Positions 30,401 to 40,297 are shown, numbered from the stretch's first letter. The stretch is 44,567 bases of DNA from Clostridiales bacterium DTU083 (GCA_001512915.1 LFTC01000064.1:1-44567); one strand, 5' to 3'. Notes: generated from the sequence alone by a model not told the origin. Numbers and translations are program-made.

Positions 30401-31800
30401 CTCATAAATATACCGAAGAGCTGTTCGGGGAAGGTCATGTGTTTCGTGCAGGCACCATAGGAACTATTGCCGAAAAAACGGCCTATGGTTTTGTTAAGAA
30501 GTATCTTGAGAGCAAAGGTAAAGCTGTACCGAGTGCTGAGATAAAAAGGTTGGTAGCTGGATGCACTGGAGTCAAGAGGACAACAGGCCAGCATCCAGGA
30601 GGGATACTGGTAGTTCCAAAGAGCAGGGATATTCACGAATTTACCCCAATTCAGCATCCTGCAGACGACAAGGAATCGGGGGTTATTACTTCCCATTTTG
30701 ATTTCCATTCAATACATGATACCCTGGTCAAATTGGATATATTAGGCCATGATGACCCGACGGTCATTCGTATGATGGAAGATATTACCGGAGTGGATGC
30801 CAGGAAAATCCCTCTGGGAGAAGACAATACCATGAAGCTTTTTTCAAGCACCGAACCATTAAATCTATCTCCGGAAGATATTAACAGCCAGGTAGGTACT
30901 TACGGGATACCGGAATTTGGCACCAAATTTGTCCGTCAAATGCTTATGGATACTAAACCGAACACTTTTGCTGAACTTATCCGCATAAGCGGTTTATCTC
31001 ATGGTACAGATGTGTGGCTGAATAATGCCCAGGATCTTATCAGAAGCAATATTGCTACCTTGTCTGAAGTAATCTGTACCCGTGACGATATAATGATTTA
31101 TTTAATAAACCGGGGTATGGATCCCACCATGGCATTCAGGATAATGGAAAGCGTTCGAAAAGGAAAAGGGCTGACGCCTGAAATGGAAGAAGCTATGATG
31201 ACCCACTCGGTTCCTGAGTGGTATATTGAATCCTGTAAAAAGATAAAATACATGTTTCCAAAAGCTCATGCTGTTGCTTATGTAATTATGGCCTTCCGGA
31301 TAGCATGGTTTAAGGTTTATTATCCTGAGGCCTTTTATGCTTCTTATTTTACCGTTCGAGCCGATGATTTTGACGCTGATTTGATCTTGAACGGACCTGA
31401 TATGATTCGTAAGGCCATAGGTGATTTAGAAGGCAAGGGCAATAATTTGACTCCCAAGGAAAAAAATGTCCTGACCATATTGGAAGTTGCACTGGAAATG
31501 TATATGAGAAAGCTGAAGTTTGTACCTATTGATCTGTACAAATCCCATTCCCATCGTTTTCTTATTACTGAAGAGGGAATCCGGCCTCCGCTTAATGCTT
31601 TGCAGGGCGTGGGTATCAACGCAGCAAAAAATATTGTGGCGGCAAGAGAGCAGGGCGAGTTTATTTCCATTGAAGACTTAAGAGAGAGGGCAAAAATCAC
31701 GAAAACTGCTATTGAATCCTTGCAGGAACACGGTGTATTGAAAAATCTGCCTGAAACCAGCCAAATTTCGTTATTCTCCCTTGCATTCCCTAATGATTGA
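27493..31800 (+). CDS. polC: DNA polymerase III subunit alpha, Gram-positive type
   Basis: 1435 aa; OB/PHP (ELHAHTHMSAMDGV), DnaQ-like exonuclease (VVLDIETTGLDAVNNEIIEIGA), Zn finger (CKKCKTSDF...CPKCGAEY), polymerase motifs (PDIDLNFSGEYQ). Confidence 0.97.
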   Translation: MAKQKSDDSLKSWFDIIYKEPSLKGINLDIEKTLVYRKSRKWEIFLSASQYIPHQTVISLQKKLRNKFSDIDQIKLRFTFKMSLEAIKDNFELIWKDLLELIKKEIPSSTWLTSCSWKWEENSLKIRTDLPSTMDLAAYREIPGRIEEWFGDVFGQKIRVNIITNNNNTAVTKEYFIEKDMEEQKLIKQVAGQTAMANQSHRDEKEHRTNKVILGRAVKDDPEPIDNLREDSGRVSIEACIFDMETRQLRGGKYLISMDVTDYTSSITVKVFASPDKSESILNSLNIDQWYRIRGECQYDIYQKEIVLIATDINAVDSKTRMDTSPDKRIELHAHTHMSAMDGVVSAKALVERAAKWGHSAIAITDHGVVQAFPEAYQAGKKYGIKVIFGIEAYLINDCIPIIQYSRSYSFDDAYVVLDIETTGLDAVNNEIIEIGAIKIHNRKIIDSFNSFVAPVNSIPAHITKLTGITQDMVKDAPAIKTVLPEFFDFCGDAALAAHNASFDINFILQKAKPLGLAFHQPIIDTLALSREMLPELKRYKLNLVAEHLGIPLDNHHRAVDDAKAAGEIMLKLFDMLEKQDVSNLEDVNALFRNRRNLNGLHSYHAIILVKNSIGLKNLYKLVSMSHLEYYYRRPRIPKSLLAQYREGLIIGSACEAGELYQAVIKNQPDDEIGAIVDFYDYLEIQPAGNNQHLIRNGQVLDEEGLREINRRIVALGEKHNKKVVAACDVHFLDPQDEYFRRILMSGQKYEDADIQPPLYFRTTEEMLEEFSYLGRETARRVVIEAPRSIADDIEDIKPIPDKLFAPEIPGAEEEIRSMTMEKAYSIYGKPLPDIVKKRLDKELNSIIGNGYAVLYLIAHKLVKKSNQDGYLVGSRGSVGSSLVATMTGITEVNPLPPHYYCKKCKTSDFDVDSEKYGCGADLPDKICPKCGAEYEKDGFDIPFEVFLGFKGDKVPDIDLNFSGEYQPIAHKYTEELFGEGHVFRAGTIGTIAEKTAYGFVKKYLESKGKAVPSAEIKRLVAGCTGVKRTTGQHPGGILVVPKSRDIHEFTPIQHPADDKESGVITSHFDFHSIHDTLVKLDILGHDDPTVIRMMEDITGVDARKIPLGEDNTMKLFSSTEPLNLSPEDINSQVGTYGIPEFGTKFVRQMLMDTKPNTFAELIRISGLSHGTDVWLNNAQDLIRSNIATLSEVICTRDDIMIYLINRGMDPTMAFRIMESVRKGKGLTPEMEEAMMTHSVPEWYIESCKKIKYMFPKAHAVAYVIMAFRIAWFKVYYPEAFYASYFTVRADDFDADLILNGPDMIRKAIGDLEGKGNNLTPKEKNVLTILEVALEMYMRKLKFVPIDLYKSHSHRFLITEEGIRPPLNALQGVGINAAKNIVAAREQGEFISIEDLRERAKITKTAIESLQEHGVLKNLPETSQISLFSLAFPND

Positions 31801-31836
31801 TGATATAATTCCTTATACATAAATAATTTGAAGCAG

Positions 31837-31870
31837 TTAGAGTGGGTCAGGCCCACTCTTTAATATTGTT
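31837..31870 (+). terminator. Intrinsic terminator after polC
   Basis: AGAGTGGG-TCAGG-CCCACTCT followed by TTAATATT. Confidence 0.75.
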
Positions 31871-31950
31871 ATAGGTATTTTACTTTCGATTAAGAGCAGT
31901 TGTTCAGGACATAATAGATTTATATTGCGACTGTTTTGGAGGGAAGGATA

Positions 31951-32412
31951 TTGTCTAGGCTTAAGATAGAAAAGCTTGTAGAAGAAATGCTGCAACCTAT
32001 ATTGGAAAAACTGAGGTTTGAGCTGGTGGATATCGAGTACAAGAAAGAAGGAGGTAATTGGTATTTACGAATTTACATAGATAAGCCTGGCGGCATTACA
32101 ATTGATGATTGCCAAACTGTCAGCGAACAAATCGGTGACCTGTTGGATAAAGAAGATCCGATACCACATTCGTATTATCTTGAGGTTTCTTCACCCGGTC
32201 TCGATCGTGTTCTGAAAAAAGAATCGGATTTTGAAAGATATAAGGGATCTAAAGTTGATGTTTCACTGTATAAAGCAAAAGACGGCAGGAAAAAGTTTAC
32301 GGGTGAGCTGCTTGGTTGGGAAGATGATAACCTTCTTATACGGGAACAGGATAATATCCTGTCGTTTTCACGAGATGAAGTTGCAGTGGTAAGATTGGCT
32401 GTAGAATTTTAA
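31951..32412 (+). CDS. rimP: Ribosome maturation factor RimP
   Basis: LRFELVDIEYKKEGGNWYLRIYIDKPGGITIDDCQTVSEQIGDLLDKEDPI...YLEVSSPGLDRVLKKESDFERYKG; TTG start at 31951 after GGAGGG. Confidence 0.95.
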   Translation: MSRLKIEKLVEEMLQPILEKLRFELVDIEYKKEGGNWYLRIYIDKPGGITIDDCQTVSEQIGDLLDKEDPIPHSYYLEVSSPGLDRVLKKESDFERYKGSKVDVSLYKAKDGRKKFTGELLGWEDDNLLIREQDNILSFSRDEVAVVRLAVEF

Positions 32413-32449
32413 GCACAGCATGAGCAACAATCAAGGAGGAATTAATAGA

Positions 32450-33538
32450 ATGTCCGGGGAGTTTTTAGAAGCTATAGAATCAATTTGCCGGGAAAAAGGT
32501 ATAGATAAAGAAATATTATTAGAAGCCATTGAAGCAGCTTTGGTATCTGCATATAAAAAGAACTTTGGCTCAGCTCCTGGCAATGTAAAGGTAGGAATTA
32601 ACCGTGACAACGGCGATGTCAAGGTTTATGTTCAGAAAAAGGTAGTAAAAGAAGTAAAAAATGAGCAGTTGGAAATTGAAGAATCCGAAGCCAAAAAAGT
32701 AGATCCAAAGATTCAGCTGGATGATATTGTTAACATAGAGGTTACCCCTAAAAATTTTGGAAGAATAGCAGCACAAAATGCCAAACAGGTGGTTGTGCAG
32801 CGCATCCGGGAAGCAGAACGGGGCCTGATCTACGAAAAATATATAGAAAAGGAAAATGAAATAGTTACAGGCTTGGTGCAGAGAGTCGAAAAAAGGAATG
32901 TTTACATCGATCTGGATAAAACTGAAGCCATTCTTCCGCCTAGTGAACAAATGCCTGGCGAAAACTATGAGGTAAATAACCGGCTTAAAGTGTATATCAC
33001 AGAAGTTAAAAAAACCACAAAAGGGCCGTTGATTACCGTATCCCGAACTCATCCGGGACTGGTCAAGAGGCTTTTTGAGATGGAGGTTCCGGAGATCGCC
33101 AGAGGAGAGGTATTAATAAAAAATATTTCACGAGAAGCTGGATCCAGAACTAAGATATCGGTAGCTGCTCTGGAGGAAGAAATAGATCCGGTTGGTTCCT
33201 GTGTTGGATACAGAGGCACCCGGGTACAGCGAATTGTTGAAGAACTCAAGGGAGAAAAAATAGATATTATTAAGTGGAGTGAAGATCCGGTAGAGTATAT
33301 CTCCAGCGCATTGAGCCCTGCTAAAGTAGTATCCGTATTATTGGATTCAGACGAGAAATCAGCAATGGTAATCGTTCCGGATGATCAATTATCCCTGGCT
33401 ATAGGGAAAGAAGGCCAAAACGCCAGATTGGCGGCAAAACTAACCGGTTGGAAAATAGACATAAAAAGTCAGTCACAGGCAGAAATACTGCAGTTGGGCA
33501 CCTTACAGCTAGATCAGGAAAAAGGTGATGCCTTTTGA
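32450..33538 (+). CDS. nusA: Transcription termination/antitermination factor NusA
   Basis: SGEFLEAIESICREKGIDKEILLEAIEAALVSAYKKNFG; VGSCVGYRGTRVQRIVEELKGEKIDIIKWSEDP; GKEGQNARLAAKLTGWKIDI. ATG at 32450. Confidence 0.96.
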   Translation: MSGEFLEAIESICREKGIDKEILLEAIEAALVSAYKKNFGSAPGNVKVGINRDNGDVKVYVQKKVVKEVKNEQLEIEESEAKKVDPKIQLDDIVNIEVTPKNFGRIAAQNAKQVVVQRIREAERGLIYEKYIEKENEIVTGLVQRVEKRNVYIDLDKTEAILPPSEQMPGENYEVNNRLKVYITEVKKTTKGPLITVSRTHPGLVKRLFEMEVPEIARGEVLIKNISREAGSRTKISVAALEEEIDPVGSCVGYRGTRVQRIVEELKGEKIDIIKWSEDPVEYISSALSPAKVVSVLLDSDEKSAMVIVPDDQLSLAIGKEGQNARLAAKLTGWKIDIKSQSQAEILQLGTLQLDQEKGDAF

Positions 33539-33810
33539 AAAAAAGAAAGATACCTATGAGGATGTGTATAGGCTGCCGTGAAATGAAGCCGAAAAAAGAG
33601 CTGATCCGAATTGTCAGAAGTCCCGAAGGAGATATTGACATTGACTTTAAAGGTAAAGCTCCTGGAAGAGGCGCATATTTATGTTTTAGTCAGATGTGCA
33701 TGAATAAGGCAGAAAAGAGCAAAATGCTGGAAAAGGCTTTTGGACAAAAAATAGATCAAGAGATTTATGAAAAATTAAGAATGAGATTGAATGAGGGTGA
33801 AATAAATTAA
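33535..33810 (+). CDS. ylxR: YlxR family protein (RnpM, RNase P modulator)
   Basis: RKIPMRMCIGCREMKPKKELIRIVRSPEGDIDIDFKGKAPGRGAYLC; TTG start overlapping the nusA stop. Confidence 0.92.
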   Translation: MKKRKIPMRMCIGCREMKPKKELIRIVRSPEGDIDIDFKGKAPGRGAYLCFSQMCMNKAEKSKMLEKAFGQKIDQEIYEKLRMRLNEGEIN

Positions 33811-34141
33811 GGTAAAATTTTTATCTCTTCTTGGTTTATGTCAAAAGGCCGGCAAAATGTTATCAGGCGCTGTGCAGTGTGAAAGCGCCATTCGTTCAGG
33901 CAAGGCAGAACTTGTGATTTTGAGTGAAAAAGCATCGAAACCTACAATGGAAAAATATACTCGTCTTTGCAAAAACAAGGGTGTTGATTTTATAATAATC
34001 GGTTCCAAGAATGAGCTTGGCGCTGCAATAGGGAAAGGAAACAGAACGTTGCTGGCAGTAACTGACAAGGCATTTAAAGAGATGTTATTGAAGGAATATC
34101 AAGATATCCGGCACGGGGGTGACGATAATGGCAAAAATTAA
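33806..34141 (+). CDS. ylxQ: Ribosomal L7Ae/L30e/S12e-like protein (YlxQ family), apparent ATT start
   Basis: Homologous reading begins upstream of the track's ATG 33857: (M)[43 protein letters not shown]; in-frame stop at 33803-33805 leaves ATT 33806 as the only near-cognate start, with GAGGGTGA 6 nt upstream. Confidence 0.8.
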   Translation: MKVKFLSLLGLCQKAGKMLSGAVQCESAIRSGKAELVILSEKASKPTMEKYTRLCKNKGVDFIIIGSKNELGAAIGKGNRTLLAVTDKAFKEMLLKEYQDIRHGGDDNGKN

Positions 34142-36593
34142 AGTATTCAGCAAGACAAAAGAAATCAGCAAGAACGTTGAAGGGCTGACCGAAAAAATTG
34201 ATGAGTTGAAAACTAATATGGATCAATATTTTCGTTTGCTGACTGAAGCAAGAGCGAAAACAGAAAGGAAAGCCCGCGAGCTGGAGGCAAAAAGAAGACA
34301 GGAAGAATTAGCAGCTGAGCAGATTCGAAGAGAGGAACAGCTGCAGGAAGAGAAAAAGAAACAGGAAGAGGAAAAACGGGAAAAAGAGCTGCAGCAACGG
34401 GAGCAGGAATCTAAGCAGAAAAAAGAAGAGGTTCATGAGGCAGCAACTGACAAGATTGGCGATATAAAAGAAAAAGGAAGCAAAGAACCAGAAACTTCCG
34501 TTCAGAAAAGACCAGTACAAACTGTCAGCCAAGCTCCAACGAAAAAAGTTCAGACTGAAGATGAGAAAGCAGCAAGAAAGAAAAGCGATGCCAGGGGCAG
34601 GAAAGAACGGAGAAAAGGAGATATAGTTGAAAAGTTCTTATCCCAGCCGCCTGTTGTCACCGATAAAGAGAAATTTGAAAGTGGAAAAAGTGCCGGCGGA
34701 AGATTTGCCGATCATAGCAGGGATAAAGGCCGCAAAAGCAAAAAAGACCTGTGGGAAGACAATATTGAACTCCTGAACAAGAAAAGCAAAAAACCGAAAA
34801 AGGCTAAAGAAATCAAGCAACCAACACCACCACCTGAAAGAAAAAAGGCAATTACTATGGGCGATTTTATTACAGTAAAAGAATTATCTGAAAAAATAGG
34901 AATTCAAGTGGCAGAGATAATTAAAAAATTAATGAGCATGGGTGTTCTGGCCACAATAAATCAGGAATTGGATTTTGAAACAGCATATTTGATTGCTTCT
35001 GAATTTAATGTTGAATTGGAGAGAAAGTCAGTTAAATCTTTCGAAGAACAGTTAGAAGAGTTTGATGTAGAAGATTCAGAAGAAGAATTGGTAAGCCGGC
35101 CGCCTGTGGTTACTGTTATGGGTCATGTAGACCATGGAAAAACATCCTTGTTGGATGCCATACGCAATGCCCATGTTACAGAGCAGGAAGCTGGTGGTAT
35201 TACACAACATATAGGCGCTTATACCGTAACTATCAGAGATAAAGCCATCACTTTCATTGACACCCCCGGCCATGAAGCATTTACTTCCATGCGTGCCAGA
35301 GGTGCGCAGGTGACAGATATTGCTATTTTAGTTGTAGCCGCTGATGACGGCATAATGCCACAAACCATTGAGGCGATTAACCATGCTAAGGCAGCTGATG
35401 TGCCTATCATAGTTGCCATAAACAAAATTGATAAACCTCATGCTAATCCTGAAAGGGTAAAACAGGAACTGACTGAGCATGGATTAGTGGTTGAAGAATG
35501 GGGCGGCGACACCATTGCTGTGCCGGTTTCAGCCTTGAAAAAAGAAGGAATCTCCGATCTACTGGAAATGATCCTTCTTGTAGCAGAAATGCTGGACCTG
35601 AAAGCAAATCCCAACAGATTAGCCAAAGGTACTATTATTGAAGCGCAGCTGGATAAGGGAAGAGGCCCAGTTGCTACTATCTTGGTGCAGAATGGCACAT
35701 TAAGGGTAGGCGACTCTATAGTTGCAGGAACTGCCTATGGCAGGGTTCGTGCAATGATGGATGACAAGGGAAGAAGAATTAAAGAAGCTCCGCCGTCTAC
35801 ACCTGTAGAGGTTCTAGGACTTAATGATGTTCCTGCTGCCGGAGATATAATGTATGCAGTTGAGGATGATAAACTGGCTAAGCAGGTCAGCGAAGAACGC
35901 AAAGAGAAGGAAAAAGCAAAGCAGTTGAAGACAACATCAAGGGCTTCATTAGACGAGCTTTTCAGCCAATTGAAAGAAGGAGAGATTAAGGATCTCAACC
36001 TGATAATCAAGGCTGATGTCCAAGGCTCGGTAGAAGCAGTGCGGCAAGCTTTGGAGAAACTTTCCAACGACCAGGTGCGGGTTAAATGCATACATGGCGG
36101 TGTAGGCGGCATTTCCGAGTCGGATGTTATGCTGGCATCTGCCTCCAATGCCATAATCATTGGCTTTAATGTCAGGCCGTCTTCAAATGCCATTGAATTG
36201 GCAGAACGGGAACAGATAGATATACGCACTTACCGAGTAATATACAATGCTATCGAAGATATAGAGGCCGCAATGAAAGGTCTATTAGCTCCGGAGTTTA
36301 AAGAAGTTGTTATTGGACATGCATCAGTGCGTGCTGTATTTAAGATTTCCGGAGTCGGTGCCGTTGCAGGTTCGTATGTTACCGATGGGAAAATTACCAG
36401 GAATGCAAATGTGAGGATTATACGCGATGGCATTGTAGTTTATGAAGGTAAGATAGATTCATTGAAGCGATTTAAAGATGATGTAAGGGAAGTTGCTTCC
36501 AATTATGAATGTGGAATAGGTCTTGAAAATTTCAATGATATCAAAGAAGGAGACGTCATTGAGGCCTATGTAATGGAGGAAATAAAGAAATAG
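34128..36593 (+). CDS. infB: Translation initiation factor IF-2
   Basis: Lys/Glu-rich N-terminal linker; [37 protein letters not shown] at 34128 after GGGGGTGA. Confidence 0.97.
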   Translation: MAKIKVFSKTKEISKNVEGLTEKIDELKTNMDQYFRLLTEARAKTERKARELEAKRRQEELAAEQIRREEQLQEEKKKQEEEKREKELQQREQESKQKKEEVHEAATDKIGDIKEKGSKEPETSVQKRPVQTVSQAPTKKVQTEDEKAARKKSDARGRKERRKGDIVEKFLSQPPVVTDKEKFESGKSAGGRFADHSRDKGRKSKKDLWEDNIELLNKKSKKPKKAKEIKQPTPPPERKKAITMGDFITVKELSEKIGIQVAEIIKKLMSMGVLATINQELDFETAYLIASEFNVELERKSVKSFEEQLEEFDVEDSEEELVSRPPVVTVMGHVDHGKTSLLDAIRNAHVTEQEAGGITQHIGAYTVTIRDKAITFIDTPGHEAFTSMRARGAQVTDIAILVVAADDGIMPQTIEAINHAKAADVPIIVAINKIDKPHANPERVKQELTEHGLVVEEWGGDTIAVPVSALKKEGISDLLEMILLVAEMLDLKANPNRLAKGTIIEAQLDKGRGPVATILVQNGTLRVGDSIVAGTAYGRVRAMMDDKGRRIKEAPPSTPVEVLGLNDVPAAGDIMYAVEDDKLAKQVSEERKEKEKAKQLKTTSRASLDELFSQLKEGEIKDLNLIIKADVQGSVEAVRQALEKLSNDQVRVKCIHGGVGGISESDVMLASASNAIIIGFNVRPSSNAIELAEREQIDIRTYRVIYNAIEDIEAAMKGLLAPEFKEVVIGHASVRAVFKISGVGAVAGSYVTDGKITRNANVRIIRDGIVVYEGKIDSLKRFKDDVREVASNYECGIGLENFNDIKEGDVIEAYVMEEIKK

Positions 36594-36606
36594 AGGGTGA
36601 CTTGCT

Positions 36607-36978
36607 ATGGCTAATTACCGAATCAACCGGATATCGGAAGAGATTCGTAAGGAAGTCAGTGATATAATCAGAAATGATGTTAAGGATCCTCGGATAGCTG
36701 AGTTTTCATCGGTTGTCAAAACAGAGGTGACTGGAGATTTACGCCATGCCAAAATATATGTCAGCGTGATGGCGGGTGAGAAGGAAAGAAAAGATACACT
36801 GGAGGGTTTAAAAAAAGCTTCCGGCTTTATCAGGCGTGAGCTTGGAAAGCGTTTGGATATCAGGCACGTACCTGAACTCCAATTTATCATGGATAACTCT
36901 ATTGAATACAGTGTTGAAATATCAAAAAAAATAAGTGAACTCAACTTAAATCAGGAGAATCAGAATGATAATAAATGA
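36607..36978 (+). CDS. rbfA: Ribosome-binding factor A
   Basis: YRINRISEEIRKEVSDIIRNDVKDPRIAEFSSVVKTEVTGDLRHAKIYVSVMG-like; downstream of infB. Confidence 0.95.
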   Translation: MANYRINRISEEIRKEVSDIIRNDVKDPRIAEFSSVVKTEVTGDLRHAKIYVSVMAGEKERKDTLEGLKKASGFIRRELGKRLDIRHVPELQFIMDNSIEYSVEISKKISELNLNQENQNDNK

Positions 36979-37927
36979 AGTTATCAGGCAGATTCAGCAA
37001 GCTGAAAATATTGCTTTGATTACACATGTGCAACCTGATGGAGATGCAATAGGATCCTGCCTGGCATTGGCAAATTTTTTGGATACTTTGGGCAAGAAGG
37101 TCACCCTTTACTGCCAGGACAAGGTGCCTCCTGTATTGGAGTTTCTACGCGGCCATAACAGATTTATTGATTCTATGAAAGACAATGCTGTTTATGATCT
37201 GTCCATTGCAGTAGACTGCAGCGATGAAGGCCGAATGGGCACCTGTAAGCCTGCTTTTGTGGCAGGAAAGGTCACCATAAACATAGATCACCATGTCAGC
37301 AATACTTTTTATGCCGATATCAATCTGGTGGATACAAGTGCTGCAGCAACAGGAGAAATAATTTTTAGAATTGGTATGGAATTGATACACAATATTAATA
37401 AAGATGCAGCTGAGGCATTATATACAGCAATTTCCACTGATACGGGCAGCTTTTCTTATGGCAATACTACTTCCCAATCATACCGCATAGCTGCTCAACT
37501 GGTGGATTGTGGAGTAGATATAGAACGCATTACAACCATATTATATAAAACAAACCGAATAGAGCGAATACGTTTGCTTGGCCGAGCCTTAAACTCCTTG
37601 GCTCTTTATGAAAATAACAAGATTGCCATTATTGAAATTACTCGAGAGGATTTGAATGATACTGGAGCTATGGAGTCAGAAATAGAGAATATGGTCAATT
37701 ATGCAAAAAATATTTCAGGAGTAGAAATTGGCATTCTGATTAAGGAAACTGAAGACGGAACTGTTAAGGCCAGTTTTCGCTCCAATGGCAGAATTGATGT
37801 CAGCAAATTGGCCGGACGGTTCGGCGGTGGAGGCCATCATGCAGCATCAGGCGCCAGTCTGCTTATGGATATAAACAAAGCAAAAGAGGAAATTTTATCT
37901 GCCGCTCGTGAAATGATTGGAGCATAG
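36965..37927 (+). CDS. nrnA: Bifunctional oligoribonuclease/PAP phosphatase NrnA (DHH family)
   Basis: ITHVQPDGDAIGSCLALANFL, AVDCSDEGRMG, NIDHHVSNTFYADINLVD, FRSNGRIDVSKLAGRFGGGGHHAASGA. Confidence 0.93.
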   Translation: MIINEVIRQIQQAENIALITHVQPDGDAIGSCLALANFLDTLGKKVTLYCQDKVPPVLEFLRGHNRFIDSMKDNAVYDLSIAVDCSDEGRMGTCKPAFVAGKVTINIDHHVSNTFYADINLVDTSAAATGEIIFRIGMELIHNINKDAAEALYTAISTDTGSFSYGNTTSQSYRIAAQLVDCGVDIERITTILYKTNRIERIRLLGRALNSLALYENNKIAIIEITREDLNDTGAMESEIENMVNYAKNISGVEIGILIKETEDGTVKASFRSNGRIDVSKLAGRFGGGGHHAASGASLLMDINKAKEEILSAAREMIGA

Positions 37928-37931
37928 AATA

Positions 37932-38837
37932 ATGAACGGCATACTCAATGTATTAAAACCTCCTGGAATGACATCAAGTGATGTTGTTGTCTACCTGCGC
38001 AACAATCTGAAAATAAGAAAGGCAGGGCACACAGGAACCTTGGATCCGGAAGCAGCTGGTGTTTTACCGGTATGTTTGGGAAAAGCGACCAGAATATCAG
38101 ATTATATAATGAGAGGAACAAAAATATACCGGTGCGGTATGAAACTGGGCATTACCACTGATACCGATGACATAACCGGGCGGATATGTTCCAGGTCTGA
38201 TAATATACCCGATCTGGATAGAATTCACCAAGCCTTAGAAGCATTCCAAGGCGAATTGGAGCAAATACCGCCTATGTACTCAGCTATAAAAGTGAGAGGA
38301 AAAAAATTATATGAGTTGGCCAGGCAGGGAATTGAAATAGAAAGAAAACCTAGAAAAGTTGAAATTTTTAAAAACGAATTTTTGGATTTTTTCCCGCCTG
38401 ATACGGTTTTGTTTGAGACTGAATGCAGCAAGGGGACCTACATTCGCTCGTTATGCAGGGATATAGGAAAACTCCTGGGCTGCGGAGCAGTTATGTCTTT
38501 TTTAATAAGGATTGCCAGCAGCAATTTTCATATTTCACAGTCTTATACCTTGGATGAAATACTGGAAGCATTCAAGAAAGAGAAACTTGATAATATGCTT
38601 GTTTCTATGGAAGAAGCTTTGAAACCAGTTTTGCCATCTGTTGTTTTAGATGAAGCTTGCAAAGAACGGATCAGCAATGGGAATAAGGTTGGAGTTGAAT
38701 CAGCCTTAACCCCTGTTGATAATATTATTCCCGGCCAGCATTGCAGCATATTTTGCGGAAAAGATTTTATAGGCATTGGTTATGTTTCAAATTATGGGAA
38801 CAAAAAAGAAATAAAAATGAAATCAGTATTAGTATGA
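37932..38837 (+). CDS. truB: tRNA pseudouridine(55) synthase
   Basis: NGILNVLKPPGMTSSDVVVYLRNNLKIRKAGHTGTLDPEAAGVLPVCLGKATR. ATG at 37932. Confidence 0.95.
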   Translation: MNGILNVLKPPGMTSSDVVVYLRNNLKIRKAGHTGTLDPEAAGVLPVCLGKATRISDYIMRGTKIYRCGMKLGITTDTDDITGRICSRSDNIPDLDRIHQALEAFQGELEQIPPMYSAIKVRGKKLYELARQGIEIERKPRKVEIFKNEFLDFFPPDTVLFETECSKGTYIRSLCRDIGKLLGCGAVMSFLIRIASSNFHISQSYTLDEILEAFKKEKLDNMLVSMEEALKPVLPSVVLDEACKERISNGNKVGVESALTPVDNIIPGQHCSIFCGKDFIGIGYVSNYGNKKEIKMKSVLV

Positions 38838-38844
38838 GGTAACC

Positions 38845-39780
38845 ATGAGAGTTATATTTAATTATAATAGGAATTATAGCACAGATCAGCCATCTGCTAT
38901 AGCCTTGGGGACATTTGATGGTATACACTTGGGTCACAGACAGCTTATCTATGAGCTTCAGCAGAAAAAAAAGAAATATGATTATCAGACAATTGTGTAT
39001 ACCTTTATGGAGCATCCCCTCAGTGTCCTGGCTCCTGACAGGGAACCGCCGCGTATTATGCTGCTAAAGGAAAAAATCAGGGAGTTTTCCAAGCTGGATA
39101 TAGATGTTCTAATACTAAACTCGTTTGATCAAAATTTTCTCAGACAGACTCCCCGTGAATTTTTGGATAATCTTTATGATAAAATACCCATAAAAACTTT
39201 TGTAGTAGGATTTAATTTCAGATTCGGACACAAAGGTGCGGGGAATATTGCTTATTTGGAAAAAGAGGCTCAAGAAAAAGGGCTGGAACTTATCTCAGTT
39301 CCTCCTGTTATGTCAGACGGGGAAGTTGTAAGCAGTACTTTAATACGCGGAAAGATACAGGAAGGAAAAGTTAGGGAAGCAGCTAAATTGCTGACCGCTC
39401 CATACAGCATAAGCGGCAAGGTAATTAAAGGTTTTGGCAGGGGAAAAGATTTGGGTTTTCCAACAGCTAATTTAGCTTATTCACCTTATAAGGTGCTGCC
39501 GGCATGCGGTGTATATCTTACTAAAAGCCTAATAAAAGGCGAATATGTGTGGGGGCTCACTAGTGTGGGCACCAATCCGACTTTTTCAAATGGTCAAATT
39601 CAGATAGAAACCTATTTACTTGATTATAATGAAAATATTTATGGACAGTATATGAGAGTCAGCTTTATTGATTGGCTCAGAAAAGAAATAAAATTTGAGA
39701 GCCCTGAAGCTTTATCCAGGCAGATTCAATTGGACATGATCAAAGCAAAAAAGCTAATTTACAAAAAAAGTTTATTATGA
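38845..39780 (+). CDS. ribF: Bifunctional riboflavin kinase/FAD synthetase
   Basis: AIALGTFDGIHLGHRQLI; FVVGFNFRFGHKGAGN; GFGRGKDLGFPTANLAY; GLTSVGTNPTF. Confidence 0.95.
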   Translation: MRVIFNYNRNYSTDQPSAIALGTFDGIHLGHRQLIYELQQKKKKYDYQTIVYTFMEHPLSVLAPDREPPRIMLLKEKIREFSKLDIDVLILNSFDQNFLRQTPREFLDNLYDKIPIKTFVVGFNFRFGHKGAGNIAYLEKEAQEKGLELISVPPVMSDGEVVSSTLIRGKIQEGKVREAAKLLTAPYSISGKVIKGFGRGKDLGFPTANLAYSPYKVLPACGVYLTKSLIKGEYVWGLTSVGTNPTFSNGQIQIETYLLDYNENIYGQYMRVSFIDWLRKEIKFESPEALSRQIQLDMIKAKKLIYKKSLL

Positions 39781-39786
39781 TAAAAT
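39758..39786 (+). promoter_or_regulatory. Sigma-A-type promoter of rpsO, inside the 3' end of ribF
   Basis: TTTACA (39758-39763), 17-nt spacer, TAAAAT (39781-39786). Confidence 0.7.
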
Positions 39787-39792
39787 ATTTTT

Positions 39793-39888
39793 CATAGCTG
39801 ATGGAACTCAGCAAACCATTTTCCCGGTTTTGCGAATTCTCCGACGCTCTACTGGGATTGTGGCGTTTTAAAAGAGGAGGTGAAAAGC
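39793..39888 (+). promoter_or_regulatory. Structured 5' leader of rpsO (candidate S15 leader)
   Basis: GCTGA-TGGAAC-TCAGC, GCAAACC/GGTTTTGC and ACGC/GCGT pairings between the promoter and SD AGGAGGTGA. Confidence 0.5.
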
Positions 39889-40152
39889 ATGGACCCGAAA
39901 AGAAAAAGCGAAATTATTGAGGCTTTCAAGCTGCATGAAAATGATACTGGTTCAGCAGAAGTGCAAATTGCTTTGCTGACAGAAAGAATCAATCATTTGA
40001 ATGAGCATCTAAAAGTCCATAAAAAAGACCATCATTCCAGAAGAGGCCTTTTGATGATGGTTGGACGAAGAAGAGGTCTTTTGAACTATCTGGCAAAAAA
40101 AGACATCAATCGCTACAGAAATATTATTGAAAAGCTGAATTTAAGAAAATAA
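39889..40152 (+). CDS. rpsO: 30S ribosomal protein S15
   Basis: [70 protein letters not shown] at 39889. Confidence 0.97.
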   Translation: MDPKRKSEIIEAFKLHENDTGSAEVQIALLTERINHLNEHLKVHKKDHHSRRGLLMMVGRRRGLLNYLAKKDINRYRNIIEKLNLRK

Positions 40153-40179
40153 GGAGCGGACATTCCGCTCCCTTATTTT
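40151..40179 (+). terminator. Intrinsic terminator after rpsO
   Basis: GGAGCGGA-CAT-TCCGCTCC followed by CTTATTTT. Confidence 0.85.
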
Positions 40180-40266
40180 GCTTGCTGTATTTGGAAAATG
40201 CTGGCATTAAAACGATTTTTGATTAATTATCAGCAAGCTGTATGGAAACAATAAAAATAAGTTTTA

Positions 40267-40289
40267 TTTCGCATATTAATGATGCGAAA
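40267..40289 (+). promoter_or_regulatory. 5' leader hairpin abutting the pnp SD
   Basis: TTTCGCAT-ATTAATG-ATGCGAAA, immediately followed by GGAGG. Confidence 0.55.
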
Positions 40290-40297
40290 GGAGGTTA

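Noticed and set aside
34308-34532. Minus-strand ORF rich in Phe/Leu ([31 protein letters not shown])
   Set aside because: Low-complexity complement of the Lys/Glu-rich linker of IF-2; not a membrane protein gene.
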